The notes beneath the pieces are model-generated. The model had not been told where the DNA came from. It searched no databases and saw only the letters and a program-made list of their open reading frames with translations. A program made the translations under genes and the position numbers. This document shows positions 1 through 12,041 of a DNA stretch of 64,000 nucleotides, piece by piece. The stretch is from Cynocephalus volans (lineage: Eukaryota; Chordata; Mammalia; Dermoptera; Cynocephalidae), in assembly GCF_027409185.1 (NCBI RefSeq), contig NC_084469.1, forward strand, positions 31,610,293 through 31,674,292. Reading direction: 5' to 3'. Numbering within the stretch: position 1 is the stretch's first letter; each line of letters starts with the position of its first letter.

Positions 1-86
1 AACCGGCCATCCCTATATAGGGATCTGAACCTATGGCCTTGGTGTTATCAGCACCAAACTCTCCCAAGTGAGCCATGGGCTGGCCC
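1..86 (-). repeat. CYN SINE, dimer, cut by the window edge
   Basis: Reverse complement of a tRNA-Ile-like unit (GGGCCAGCCCATGGCTCACT at its start). The second unit and A-tail would lie left of the window. Confidence 0.85.
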
Positions 87-500
87 TCAAGTTATTTTTG
101 AAATAATTGGGGAAATTTGCATATTGATTGATGTGAGATGAAATTAGTAAATATTATTCATTTTTAGGGGTGTGATAATAGTATTGGGATATATAGGAGA
201 ATGTTCTTGTTTTGGGGAAATGCATGATAAAGGGTGACATTTAATGCTGTCTGCAATTAAAATTGACTTTCACATGGTTTAGCCAATCCCCCCACCTCAT
301 GCATACACATATGAGAGAGAAAGCAAATATTGTAAAACATTAACAGTTGTTTAATCCAGATGGTGGGTATACAAGTGATTCTTGTACAAGTGATGGCTTC
401 TCTCTACCTCAGCTCTTCTAAATTTTCAAAAAGATTTTTCGCCTTTTTCGTTTGTTTGAAATTTTTCACAGTGAAAAGTTAGGAAAAAAACCAACAAAGA
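87..500. repeat. diverged repeat, probably old L1 3' end
   Basis: AT-rich text with the phrase TAGGGGTGTGATAATAGTATT, typical in wording of old L1 3' UTRs. No coding content. Confidence 0.35.
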
Positions 501-1655
501 TTACTCAGGGTTATTCATCCCTGAGTTAGGCCGTCTCTGGAGCAGACACAAGGGGGCGCTGCTCTGGGCTGTTCCTCCTTGCTTTCCCCAGGAAGGCTGG
601 GCCACTCCTGGCCTCCTGATCTCTGGTGGAAGCAGGGAGGGCTCTGCAGCTCTCCCTCTCCCCAAGGGGCTGTGACAGCATCAGCCCAGTAGAGGCAGCT
701 AAGTCTGGGCTTGAAGGGTTGGGAGGGGGAAGCTCACATATCCCTCTCTGTAGTCCATGCACACAGGCTCACACAGTGGCACATGGACACAGTGTGCACA
801 CGCCTGTCCAGGCACACATAGGAGTCTGCATGCACTGCAGGCACACACGGGGAAGTGCATGCACGTACAAGCACACACAAACACAGGTATCTAGTTGCAG
901 ACAGATCCTCTATGAGAACTTTGACTAGCCCAGCGATGGATGTGGTGAGCTGGGCAGGGAGACTGAGGGAGAGAGAAGAGAAGGGAGGAAAGGGGAAGAG
1001 TCCTGGGGAGGAGGTGGGTGGAGAGGCTGGGCTGGACTTGGAGATCCCAGGAGACGCAGTGGCCCCAGTTCCCTTTCTGGGAACTCAGTGTCTCCCTGGC
1101 CAGCTAGAATCAAGTCTCTCCCTGGGGTTCTGTCCACCAGCAAAGGCATTTGGAGCCAAGAAAATGCTGTTCTTTTTGAGTGATGGGGTCAGCTGGTGGT
1201 TGGCTGGCACTGGGGTGATGTAAACACACGTCCTTCCACTCCGCCAGACCACACTGTGGCCTCCCACAAGCCTCTGCCATGGGGCCTACAGAGCACTCAG
1301 GCAGAAGGGTGGAAGCTTTTCTGCTGTTCTTGAGCGCCCCCTTCCTGAACCCCTCACTCTGCCTCTTGTGCTCCATGCCCTCCTACTGGCCTGACTCCTG
1401 CTCACTACCTGCCCCTGTCCCCTGGCTTTCTCCACCTGCTTTCCTCCTTGGCCATGATTCCCACTCACCTGAGGATTCAATTGTATCCCATAAACCTTTA
1501 CCTGGTCCAGCCCACCCCTCAGGGCTCAGCCCACCCCTCAGGAACTGGTTTCTCGGTTTGTCTCAGATCATACGTGGAACCCACTCTGTGCCCAGAGAAG
1601 CCACTTATAAATAGCTTAGGACACAATTGTGGGCATAATTATCATATGGGTACCT
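501..1655. other. non-repetitive intergenic stretch with CA-rich tract
   Basis: GC-moderate sequence with an irregular CA/TG-rich tract at 745-890. Open frames here are short and their composition is not protein-like. No gene or named repeat recognised. Confidence 0.4.
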
Positions 1656-1758
1656 TTTTTGTTGTTTTTTTGGCAGCTGGCAAGTACAGGGACCTGAACC
1701 CTGGAACTTGGCGTTACAAGGCTGCACTCTAACCAACTGAGCAAACCGTCCAGCCCCC
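1656..1758 (-). repeat. CYN SINE monomer
   Basis: T-run, GGCAGCTGGC, then the tRNA-like body in reverse complement, ending CCAGCCCC. Diverged. Confidence 0.85.
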
Positions 1759-1830
1759 CAGTTTTTTTCTTTTTATATTTTCCTTTTTATATTTTACATT
1801 CTTTTGTGTAGTCATTCAACATTTGTTGAA

Positions 1831-1928
1831 CTTTTTTTTTTTTTGGCAGCTGGACAGTATGGGAATCTGAACCCTTGACCTTGGTGTTACAAGGCGGTGC
1901 TCTAGCCAACTGAGCTAACCGACCCACT
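1831..1928 (-). repeat. CYN SINE monomer
   Basis: Second minus-strand copy within 75 bp of the first, with its own A-tail (T15), so it is an independent insertion. Confidence 0.85.
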
Positions 1929-2770
1929 CCATATGGATACTTTTTAAAGCATTGTATTTTAAAAAATCACCATTTACACATTCATGTTCTGGTTAAACCT
2001 CACGAACAGCCCCAAAACTCTACATCGCAATCTCTCTTTTAGCTTTAGTTTCCCTAATTCTGACAGGCTGTGCCGCCGTACCCCTACCTGAAGGGCAGAG
2101 ACTGCCAAGCTCACCTGGAGGAGGAAAAGGATGAGGAGCAGGAAGCGTCTGACCCCATGGGAAGGCACAGCATCCAGAAATACCTGCCACCTCTTTGACC
2201 GATGCCTCCTGGAGGGTGTAGGTAGGGTGGTGGGCATGAGTGGGCTCCTCCCAGCTTTCTGGAGCTCATTGGGTGCATATCTTCCTAGCTCTGCGTATTT
2301 AGTGACGCTGATAGTTTGGCCATGGTGGGAGTATTTACACCATGGAAACTGGCAAATGCTACCAGACTCCCCTTTCCTCAGTGAGTTGTTAAACATTGAC
2401 CTACACACCACTGGAACAGAATCACTTTGTTTCCCAGACTCCTGCTGAAGCTCTCAGCCTGACCCTGCTGTGTATGGGTTTGGGGGGCAGGGTAGAGATG
2501 TTAAGGGCAGGAGAAATGCAGGGCAGGGCAGGGATTAGGGATTAGGAGGGAGTGAGCGCGGGGAGCAGGTGTTTCTAGATCTGTGGGTGTGCTGGGTGAA
2601 ATGGAACAGGGGCCTGCCCTTCTGACCTTGATGCACTCTGTACCCAGGTGTGACAATTCCCTTCACCTGGAGGTACTTTGCCTTCTCTACCTGTCACAAT
2701 CTGACCTTCAAGGCCTAGATGGATTTCTGCCCTCCCTGGGAGGGTTCCTGGATGCCCCTGCAGGCAGTGC
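1929..2770. other. intergenic, nothing recognised
   Basis: No repeat family or gene identified. Overlapping open frames on both strands (1974-2448) show no known domain. Confidence 0.35.
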
Positions 2771-2774
2771 AGAT

Positions 2775-2960
2775 GCTATCTGGAGCCAGCCAGGGCCCCA
2801 ACCCTGCCACTTACTAGTTGTGTGACTTTGAGTGACTTAACGCCTCGGTCTCCTTCTCTTTAAAATAGAGGTAATGATATTTATGTCAACACAGCGTGAG
2901 CATTGAGCAAGACCACCTATGGGACACACAGCACAGGGCTGGCACAAAACTAACACTTGG
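2775..2960 (+). repeat. MIR SINE
   Basis: Contains the MIR core wording CTTACTAGTTGTGTGACTTT followed by a CTCGGTCTCCTTCTC-like stretch. Highly diverged, as expected of this ancient mammal-wide family. Confidence 0.7.
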
Positions 2961-3059
2961 CAAATGGCAGTTCCTTTCCCCTTCTGTCTGGCCCATGGCA
3001 GATTGCAGGCACCGCTGGTTAGCCTGAGTCACGATAATTGTAAACGCACCAACTTGGCC

Positions 3060-4135
3060 AGATTGGCTGTCAGATTGGATTTTTAAGAAATCTGGATTCA
3101 TGCTGTTTACAAAAGACATACCTAAAACAAGGAAATGGAAGGTCGAAAGTAAATTGGGTAGAAAATACCAAAAGAAAGCTGGCATATCTACACAAATATC
3201 ACACAAAATAGTATTTAAGACAAAAAGTATTTATGAGAGAAAACAAGAGGGTCTACATCACGATTATAGGAACAACCCACTAAGATGAAGCAGTTTTCAA
3301 GTCGTATTACCTAATAATATATCATTAACACATAGAAAGCAACAGCAAGTGAGAAGATAACTCATGGGAGAATGGGAGAAAATTTTTGCAAATCATGTAG
3401 CTAATAAGGGACTTAAATCTAGAATGCATCAAAAAACAAAACAAAACAATAAAAACCTCTTACAACTCAATAAGACAAATAGCCCAATTTAAAAATGGGC
3501 AAAGGATTTGAATAGACATTTTTTCTGAAGAAGATATACAAATGGCCAATCAGCACATGAAAAGATGTTCCACATCATTAATCATCCGGGAAATGTAAAC
3601 CCAGACCACAGTGAAATATCACTTTACACCCACGAAAAATGGCTAGAATAAAAAATACAGATAAAGGGCTGGTGGTTATCTCAGCTGGTTAGAGCATGAT
3701 GTTATAATACCAAGGTCAAGGGTTCGGATCCTCATACTAGCCAGCTGCCAAAAAAAAAAAAAAAAGAAAAAAAAAGAAAAAAAAGAAAGACAAATAATAA
3801 CCAATGTGTGCAAGGATTTGGAGAAATTGGAACCCTCAAACACTGCTGGTGGGAGTACAAAATGGTGCAGCCACTTTCGAAAATAGTCTGGCAGTTCCTC
3901 AAGAGGTTAAACATGTAGCTGCCATTTGACCCAGCAGTTCCACTTTTATACACCCAATAAATTGAAAATGTATGTTCCCATAAAAACATTGACATGAATG
4001 TTTGTAGCAGCATTATTCATAATAGACAAAACGTGGAAGCAGCTCATATATCCGACTGAAGATTGGAGAAACAAATTGTGGTGTATCCATAAAATGGGAT
4101 ATTATTCAGCCATAAAAAGGAACGCCTTGCTCTTG
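3060..4135 (+). repeat. L1 fragment, internally deleted
   Basis: Starts in the 5' part of ORF2 (CAAAAGACATACCTAAAAC), then from about 3310 jumps to the ORF2 3' region (GGGAGAATGGGAGAAAATTT, AACACTGCTGGTGGGAGTA, TATTCAGCCATAAAAAGG). The L1 is broken by a SINE at 3666 and by the tubulin pseudogene after 4135. Confidence 0.8.
3666..3790 (+). repeat. CYN SINE monomer in L1
   Basis: GGGCTGGTGGTTATCTCAGC start, B-box-like GGGTTCGGATCC, end TAGCCAGCTGCC and a long A/AAAG tail. Confidence 0.88.
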
Positions 4136-4254
4136 AGGGTTCTGGGACATTAACCCCTTTTTGAGGCTTCTCACTGCTCGGAAGAAATGGGCTTTGAGTA
4201 ATCTTTGGCGGCTCCGTCACCCAGGGGAAAAGGGGTGACAAATCCGTGGGAGGC

Positions 4255-5745
4255 AAAGCAATGAATGGTGCACATGGAAAAGTAAGACACCATCACAGCT
4301 GAGTGAAGACAATCTAATCAGAAAGCTTTAATGCCTGTGAGCTAATGTTGAAGCTGAAGTTCTGGGAGCATGACATGTGGCATGGCTGAAAGGAAGGGGT
4401 AATTGGTATTCCTCCCCTTCTTCCTTGCCCTCTCCTTCAGCAGAATCCACACCAACCTCCTCATAATCCTTCTCAAGGGCAGCCATGTCCTCAGAAACTC
4501 TCCTACCCTCTTCCCCACATACCAGTGAACAAAGGCATGCTTGGCACACGTCAGGTCAAACTTTGGTCCAGGTGAGCCCAGTCCTCAGCGACGGCTGTGG
4601 TATTGCTCAGCGTGCACACACTCGCTGTGCCTTGGCCAGGTCTCCACAGTGAGAGGCTGGTAATTAATGTCAACCTCAAATTCAGTGGGGCACCATCTAC
4701 AAATTGGATGCTATGCTTGATCTTGATGGTGGTAATAGCAGTATTGACATCTTTGGGAACCACATCACCACGGTACAACAGGCAGCAAGCCGTGTGTTTA
4801 CCATGGCGAGGGTCACATTTCACTGTCTGGTTGGCTGGCTCAAAGCAAGCATTGGTGGTCTCTGCTACAGAAAGCTGTTCATGGTAGCCTTTCTCAGCAG
4901 GGATGACTGGGGCATGTGCAGCCAGAGGGAAGTGGATGTAGGGATAGGGCACCGATGGATCTGGAATTCTGTCAGGTCAACATCCAGGGCTCCGTCAAAT
5001 CTGAGTGAAGCTGTGATGGAGGACACAATCTGACTAATAAGGCAATTAAGGTTACTGTAGGTTGGGCACTCAATGTTGAGGTTTCTATGACAGATGTCAC
5101 AGATGGCCTCATTGTGTACCATGAAGGCACAATGAGAGTGCTCCAGGGTGGTGTGGGTGCTGAGATGGAGCTGTAGGGCTCAACTACAGCTATGGGAACC
5201 TGGGGGCTGGGTAAATGGAGAACTCCAGCTTGGACTTCTTGCCATAATCAATGGAGAGGTGTTCCATCAGCAAGGAGGTGAACCCAGAACCAGTTCCTCC
5301 ACCAAAGCTGTGGAAAACCAAGAAGCCCTGGAGACCTGGGCACTGGTCAGCCAGCTTGCGAATTCTGTGCAAGACAAGGTCAATGATCTCCTTGCCAATG
5401 TTGTAGTGCCCGTGGGCATAGGTATAGGCAGCAGCATCCTTGCCTCTGATGAGCTGCGCAGGGTGGAAGAGCTGGTGGTAGGTGCCAGGGTGAACTTCCT
5501 CAATGACCGTGGGTTCTAGGTCTACAAACACTGCCCTGGGCACATGCTTGCCAGTGCTCATCTCGCTGAAGAAGGTGTTGAAGGAGTCATCTCCTCCCCC
5601 AATGTCTTGTCACTTGGCATCTGGACATGGGGCTGGATGACATGTTCCAGGCAGTAGAGCTCCCAGCAGACATTGCTACTCTGGATGCCAGCCTGGACAA
5701 CGTGGATGGAGGTGCACTCATGCATCGTGGATACTGGTTAGGAGG
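4255..5745 (-). pseudogene. alpha-tubulin (TUBA1-like) processed pseudogene
   Basis: Minus-strand intronless copy of an alpha-tubulin mRNA. The start is near 5725 (MHECTSIHV). An open stretch at 5561-5190 holds the tubulin signature [11 protein letters not shown] and [13 protein letters not shown]. Later pieces are at 5122-4865 ([20 protein letters not shown]), 4952-4551 ([20 protein letters not shown]) and 4549-4400 ([20 protein letters not shown], ending GEEEY-like). Frame changes, missing codons and a lost stop (TAA to CAA after the final Tyr) break it. The acidic tail fits TUBA1A/1B rather than TUBA4A. 3' UTR-like sequence continues to about 4255. It interrupts the 3' end of an L1. Confidence 0.92.
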
Positions 5746-5804
5746 CAGAGGTGACAGGAGCAGCACCAGGTCCCAGTTACCATCCCTGACAAACTAGGAG
5801 TTGA

Positions 5805-6060
5805 GTTAAGTAATGCACTCGATGAAAATGTTTTAAAATTAATTGTGGTGATGGTTGTACAACTCTGTGAATATATTAAGAACCATTGAATTGCATACTT
5901 AAAAAAATTTTTTTTGGTGGCTGGCTGGTACAGGGATCCAAACCCTTGACTTTGATGTTATAACACTGTGCTCTAACCAACTGAGACACTGGCCAGCCCC
6001 AAATAATACACTTTAATTGGGTGAAATTGTATGAAATGTTCATTATATCTTAGTAGTGCT
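5805..6060 (+). repeat. L1 3' end remainder, split by a SINE
   Basis: GTGGTGATGGTTGTACAACT and AACCATTGAATTGCATAC are standard wording of an L1 3' UTR. It continues the element broken by the tubulin copy; the L1 portion between is lost. Confidence 0.7.
5908..6000 (-). repeat. CYN SINE monomer in L1 3' end
   Basis: T-run, GGTGGCTGGCTGGTACAGGG, ends TGGCCAGCCCC. Confidence 0.87.
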
Positions 6061-7430
6061 GATGTATATTTTATTTTATAACTTCATTTATTTTATTTTG
6101 TGATTATATTTTATTTTATTATTTTATTCTTCCTGTGATTTGGAGTCTGTTCCCTAGAAGAGGCCCCAGCCCTGGGTGGCTGAGATTATATTGGAAGGAA
6201 ACCCCCTCCACTGCCTGTCCTCAGGTATTCAACAAGGACTGAGAGGCTGTGCTTCCAAATCTTTCTTGAGCCCTAGGTCAGAATGTGCCCCTGAAAGGGG
6301 CTCATTTAGGGGCTGGATGGAATCAGGACTGGGTAGAGGATTCTGGCGAGAGCCATAATCTGCCCATTTTTAACCACTTTGACCACTTCAATGTGTACAG
6401 TTAAATTAATTCTCATTGAGGATTATTTAGCGTCTTGGGCTCTCAGAACCAAATGGATCCTTCCCGTGGACTCACACCAGCAGTTTGTTGACCGTGTTGT
6501 GTGTGTGTGTTTGTGTGTGTGTGTTGTATGAAGGAAGAAAAGCAATGGCCTCAGCAGGTCAGTGCCCCTCCCTGAGTCTCCTCTCCTAAATAAATAACCT
6601 GGACCCCATGTGGCTTATCATGGCTTTTCCTCTAAATCAAGGGCCTGTGAACTCTGGCCTGCTGGCAGCCAGGCTGCTGGCCTGTTTTGTTGGACCCTGA
6701 GCTAATAATGCTTTTAACATTTATTTAGAAAACTACATTTCCCCTTCTCTTCCAGGAGCTTCCCAATGCCTCCAAGATGATTCTGTGGAAAATCCACCTC
6801 CTCACAGGCATAATGATAATGCTATAGCCTGTCAGAGGCAAGTTCTCCTTGAATTTGGGCACCAAGAACACACTCAGTGATGGACATGTCCCTGCCCCCC
6901 AGAAGGGCCCCTGACAGCAGAAGAGCGGAGGAAACTGGAGACAGTTGCCCTTTCCCACCCTCCTTTCTCCCACCCCAGTTCTGTCACAGAGGAAGGGTCT
7001 AAGACCAGTGGGATCTGCACAATGCCTCTACAACCAATGGATAGATGGGAGGACTGAGGCCCAGAGACAACCCAGGGTCCAGCCCCAGTCCTGTGTGTCA
7101 GTGGCTGAATCCCTGGAGAGCGTCCACTTCAGGGTCACCCCTAGAAGGCATGTGCTGATTCCAGGTGTTCCTGGAGCCCCTCTCAGTGGTGAGATGACCC
7201 ACTGGACATTACCAGCTTAATGAAGTTTCTTGTCTTAGTCTTTAGTGACACCTGGTGGCCACAGATCATCATAGCTCTGACTTGCTTTAAAGGCTGCTCC
7301 TCAGAAGCAAAGAGCTCAGTCACATAACTTCATTTCATAGAGAAGACTCAGAGAACAGCACTGATTTGCCCAAAGTCAACAGAAATTCATTTCTTTATTC
7401 TTAAAATGTGAATGAGCACAGCCTGAGCAC
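6061..7430. other. intergenic, low-complexity tracts only
   Basis: (TTTTA)-rich tract at about 6066-6128 and an interrupted (GT)n at about 6498-6525. The rest shows no gene or family I recognise. Confidence 0.4.
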
Positions 7431-9108
7431 CAGGCACCATGGTGCTGCTGACGCAGCGAGCCAGCAAGACGAACAAGTCAGGGAGAAGGAAAAGAAATAA
7501 ACAAACAAGAAAAAAAATATCAGAGAGTAATAAGCTACGTGGAGAATTAAACTATGAAGCTGGACGCCCAAGCGCGCCTGCTCCCTGCCTGACAGAGAAT
7601 TGGACGGAGACCTCCCCTCCCCTCAGAAGGCCTCCACAGAGCTGCCCAATCCTGCCTGTGCAGGCTTGCTCCAGGGTCAACAGCTGATGCAGCAGGCCTC
7701 CACAGAGCTGCCGGGCCCTGCTACACCCAAGCATGCCTTCTCCAGGCATGACAGCTGATCCAACAGCAGCTCTACCTCCCCCAGCAGGCCTCCACAGACC
7801 TGCTGGGCTTTGCTGTACCTGTGTATGGCTTCTCCTTGCTTGACAGAAGACTGAGTAGTGGCTTTGCCATCTCTGGCAATCCTCCATAGAGCCACCTGGC
7901 AATGCTGCACCTCTGCATGCCAGCTCCTGGTCAGGCAGTGGCTATACCTCCCTTGACAAGCTTTTGCAATGCCTTTGGACCACTCCCGCTGTGCCCAGAC
8001 TGACTTACTTCCAGCCCAAAAGCTGTTCAGGCAGCGTACCACCTCCTGGGACAGACAAACTCAGAGCTGTGTACCATGCCTGGCCTGACAGCCAGTCAGG
8101 CAGTGACTCTGTATCTCAGAGAGACCAGCAAACAGTCTTTTGCCCCTCTGCACCTACATACACCTGGCCCAACAACCAGCCTGGAGTCTCAAACCCCACT
8201 GCTGGCACAAACTCCTGAAGTCTGGATCACTGAGGCATTTGTAGACATCACTGAAGAGGACTACAATGGAAGAAACTGCACAGGGACTATGCTACCAAGT
8301 CCACACAAAACCAAAGCCAATGCAGCATATCTAGCAGACATACTACTAGACCCACCTAGAGAAAATACTTATTTCTATGTAATCTACTCCACAAGATTGG
8401 GAAAAGCAACTACTGCATTAGATGTGCAGATATCAAAGTAGGAACACAAGAAAGATGAAAAAGCAAGGAAACGTGATCCTCCAAAGGAATGCCATAAGTC
8501 TCCATTAACAGATGCCACAGAAAAGGACCATCATGAAAAGCCTGCAAAAGAATTTCAAATAATGATAACACTTAAGGAAACTCAATGAGATACAAGAGAA
8601 CACAGACAAGCAATTCAGTGAAATCAGGAAAACAATTCATGATCTGAATGAGTAATTTAACAAAGGCATGATGAAAAAGAACCAAACAGAAATCTTGGAG
8701 CTGAAGAATTTAGTGAATAAAACAAAAAATACAGTTGAGAGCTTCAACAACAGACTAGATCAAGCAGAAGAGAAAATTTCTGGAGTTGAAGTTAGATCTT
8801 TTGAAATAATCCAGTCAGAGGGAAAAAAAAAAAAAGATATAAGAATAAAAAAGAATGAAGAAAGCCTATAAGACTTATGAGACACCATCAAGTGAAAAAA
8901 AATGTTCAAATAATAGGTGTTCCAGAGGGAGAAGAGATGTAGAAAGGCATAGAAACCCTGTTTAATGAAATAATAGCTGAAAACTTCCCAAGTATTGGGA
9001 GAGAGATGGACACTCAGGTACAGGAAGCTCAAAGGTTCCCAAATAGACAAAACCCAAAACAATCCTCTCTGAGGCATGTCATAATCAAACTGTCAAAAGT
9101 CAAAGACA

Positions 9109-9256
9109 GGGCCGGCCCGTGGCTCACTCGGGAGAGTGTGGTGCTGATAACACCAAGGCCACGGGTTCGGATCCCATATAGGGATGGCTGGTTGCTCACT
9201 GGGTGAGCGTGGTGCTGACAACACCAAGTCAAGGGTTAAGATCCCCTTACCGGTCA

Positions 9257-9287
<31 letters not shown>
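9109..9287 (+). repeat. CYN SINE dimer with target duplication
   Basis: First unit GGGCCGGCCCGTGGCTCACT...ATATAGGGATG, second unit GCTGGTTGCTCACTGGGTGA...CCTTACCGGTCATCTTT and an A25 tail. Flanked by AAAAGTCAAAGACA at 9095-9108 and again at the end of the tail (to 9298). Confidence 0.93.
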
Positions 9288-9595
9288 GTCAAAGACAAAG
9301 AGAAAATTCTAAAAGCTTCAAGAGAAAAGCATGAAGTCACATATAAGGAAATCTCCATTAGACTATCAGCAGATTTCTCAACAGAAACCTTTCAGGCCAG
9401 GAGAGAATGAGATGGTATATTCAAAGTGCTGAAAGAAAAAAACCAGCAGGTAAGAATACTTTACATTTAGAAGTGAGGGAGAAATAAAGACTTTCCCAGA
9501 TGAGCAAAACCTGAGGAAATTCGTCACTGCTAAACTGGCTTTACAAGAAGTGCTTAAGGGAGTGCAACAACTGGAAATGAAAAGACAGTAACTGA

Positions 9596-9700
9596 GGCTG
9601 GGCAGTCAGCTTAGTTGGTTAGAGTATGGTGTTATAACACCAAGGTCAAGGGTTCAGATCCCTGTATTGGCCAGTTGCCAACAAAACAAAACAAAACAGA
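9596..9700 (+). repeat. CYN SINE monomer
   Basis: GAGGCTGGGCAGTCAGCTTA start, intact B-box-like GGGTTCAGATCC, tail of AAAAC repeats. Confidence 0.87.
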
Positions 9701-10222
9701 TGATAATTACTATCATGAAAACATGAAAAAGTACAAAACACATCAGTAGAGATAAATTCATAATTCAAAATCAGCACACCCCAGTGACATAATAGTGCTG
9801 TGTAAGTCCTTCAACTCTCTAGTATGAAGGTTTTAAATCAAAATGGTCAAAAAACAACAGCTACAATTAAAGGCTAAGGAGCATACAGTAGATACAAATG
9901 TAAATTAAAGCAACAAAAATATAAATTGTGTGTGTGTGTAAGCCTAGAGTGTTTTCATGCAACCAAAGGTAAATTGTTAACTCCAATGTGACCACAAAAA
10001 AATAAATGACAGCAGATACACAAATGAGAAAGAAAAAGAAAGCAAAGATTAGCACTACAGAAAACCACCAATCTACAGAAGTAAATAATAAGAGAAAAAG
10101 CAAGGAAGTAAGGATCTACAAAACAACCAGAAAACAATTAAATGGCAGGAATAAGTTCTCAAATACCAATAATAACCTTGAATATAAATGGATTAAACTC
10201 TACAATTAAAATGTTTAGTGTC

Positions 10223-10366
10223 GGGCTGAGCCCATGGCGCACTCGGGAGAGTGCGGCGCTGGGAGCGCAGAGACACTCCCGCCACGTGTTTGGATCCTAT
10301 ATAGGACTGGCCGGTGCACTCACTGGCTGAGTGCCGGTCACGAAAAAGACAAAAAAAAAAAAAAAA
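10223..10366 (+). repeat. GC-rich CYN-type SINE
   Basis: GGCGCACTCGGGAGAGTGCG and GGGAGCGCAGAGACACTCCC replace the usual middle; it ends CCGGTCACGAAAAAGAC(A)n. Flanked by TTTAGTGTC and TTATAGTGTC. It landed in the left target duplication of the L1-like insertion that starts at 10379. Confidence 0.88.
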
Positions 10367-10378
10367 TTATAGTGTCTG

Positions 10379-11066
10379 CTAAGGGATGGAGCTGGGGAAT
10401 GGACCCTCCTCCCATAACCAGGCTCACCACCAGCACCACAGGGCCCGTCTGGGGTCCTGAGGTATGGAGCCAGGGACTGGACCCCCTCCCACAACCAGGC
10501 ACACTGCCAACACCTCAGGGTCCTAAGGTGTGGAGCCAGGAGCCACCAGGAACTAGGTAAGGAGCATGCCAAAAATATCACCTCCATGTGGGTGGCCCAC
10601 CACAGCTACCACAATAACCATGGCTGCAGCAAAAGCAGCTAGACACCACAACCACCATGCAGATGGCCCACCAGTACTGGAGTGCACTGACACAAGGAGA
10701 GTCACCAGCAGAGACCAAAGAAAAGAAGAGGATGTCTCTCTTCACAAAGCCCTTTCCAGAAGAAGCACCTGCTCTATGATCATGTTGAGGGACCTGAACA
10801 TACCCACTCAGCATTGGACGGATCATCTAGGCAACAAATCAACAGAGTAACCATTACTCTTTCAGAAGGAGAGAAGAAATCTAGGGTTATCAGAGGTGGG
10901 AGGGGGAGGAAGTGGGGGATTGGGAGAGATTGGACGAGGGGCATAAAGAATAAGTATGATTTGTAACAATATATATGCAAGTAATATTGATTTGATCAAC
11001 ATATGGCAATGTTGAACCTTCAAAATATGTATAATCAATTATGATTCAATAAAAATTAAAAAAAAA
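10379..11066 (+). repeat. L1-like 3' element, 5'-truncated (element A)
   Basis: 688 bp flanked by exact TATAGTGTCTG (10368-10378 and 11067-11077), ending AATAAAAATTAAAAAAAA. It has two tandem units of about 76 bp (10389, 10465), a CAC-rich middle, a purine-rich block (GGGAGGGGGAGGAAGTGGGG) and the end GATTTGATCAACATATGGCA. It is homologous on the opposite strand to 27390-28030, so both belong to one family, probably the 3' region of a colugo L1. Confidence 0.75.
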
Positions 11067-11593
11067 TATAGTGTCTGAATGATTTATTTATTTTTTGATA
11101 CATATATATGTTGTATAGTGATTGGGTCAGGGCAGTTACTGTATGGATCACCTCATGCTTTTATCATTTCTTTGTGGCAAGAACATTCAAAAGCCTCTCA
11201 TGTAGCTATTATGCTATAAACAAAACTTAACTGTTAGCCATAGTCACCCTACTGTACAATAGAACACCAGAACTCCAGAACTTATTCTTCCTAACTAATT
11301 GTAATTTGGTACCCTTTGGCCAACCTCTTGCTGATTTTCTGTCCCCCCTACTTTCCCCAGTCTCTAGTAATACCACTGTTCTGCTCTGTCTATATAATAT
11401 CACCTTTTTTTTTAGATTCCACATATGAGTGAGATCATGTGATGTTTGTCTTTCTGTGCCTGGCTTACTTCACTTAACGTAATGTCCTCCAGATCCATCC
11501 ATGTCACCACAAATGACAGGATTTCATTCTTTTTTATGGCTGAATAGTATTCCATTGTGTATATATACCACATTTAAAAAAATATATTCATCT

Positions 11594-11753
11594 AGAGCCA
11601 GCCTGTAGCTTACTTGGGAGAGTGCGGTGCTGATATCACCAAGGCCACGGGTTCGGATCTATATAGGGATGGCTGGTTGGCTCACTGGCTGAGCGTAGTG
11701 CTGACAACACCAAGTCAAGGGTTAAGATCCCCTTACCAGTCATCTTTAAAAAA

Positions 11754-11800
<47 letters not shown>
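11594..11800 (+). repeat. CYN SINE dimer with (TA)n-ended tail
   Basis: AGAGCCAGCCTGTAGCTTAC start, second unit ending CAGTCATCTTTAAAA, tail A30 then about 30 bp of TA. Target duplication ATATATTCATCT at 11582-11593 and 11801-11812, so the TA tract grew in the tail after insertion. Confidence 0.92.
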
Positions 11801-11801
<1 letters not shown>

Positions 11802-12041
11802 TATATTCATCTGTTGTTGGACACTTAAACTGATTCCATACCTTGGCTCTTGTAAATAGTGCTGCAATAAAAAAATTAACATATTGATTTCATTTCCTTT
11901 GGGTATATACCCAACAGTGGGATTGCAGGATTATATGGTAGTTCTATTTTAAATTTTTTGAGGAAACTCCATACTGTTTTCCATAATGGCTATACTAGTT
12001 TACACTCTCACCAACAGTGTACAAGTGTTCCATTTTCTCTA

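Larger units (their letters stand above)
7550..10222 (+). repeat. L1/HAL1-like element with 5' region and ORF1 remnant
   Basis: From about 7625 to 8190 the sequence is a run of degenerate units of about 66-92 bp keyed by CCTCCACAGAG (7631, 7697, 7789, 7881). An ORF1-type coiled-coil remnant follows (8668-8870: EILELKNLVNKTKNTVESFN), then further ORF1 text (CAAATAATAGGTGTTCCAGA) and, at about 10160-10210, an ORF2 start-like phrase (ITLNINGLNS). All frames are broken. Length and layout suggest HAL1 (ORF1-only L1 relative) or an old L1. Confidence 0.7.

Noticed and set aside
5190-5561. functional tubulin gene
   Set aside because: Only 123 codons are open; the flanking parts are in other frames with missing codons and a lost stop, and there are no introns.
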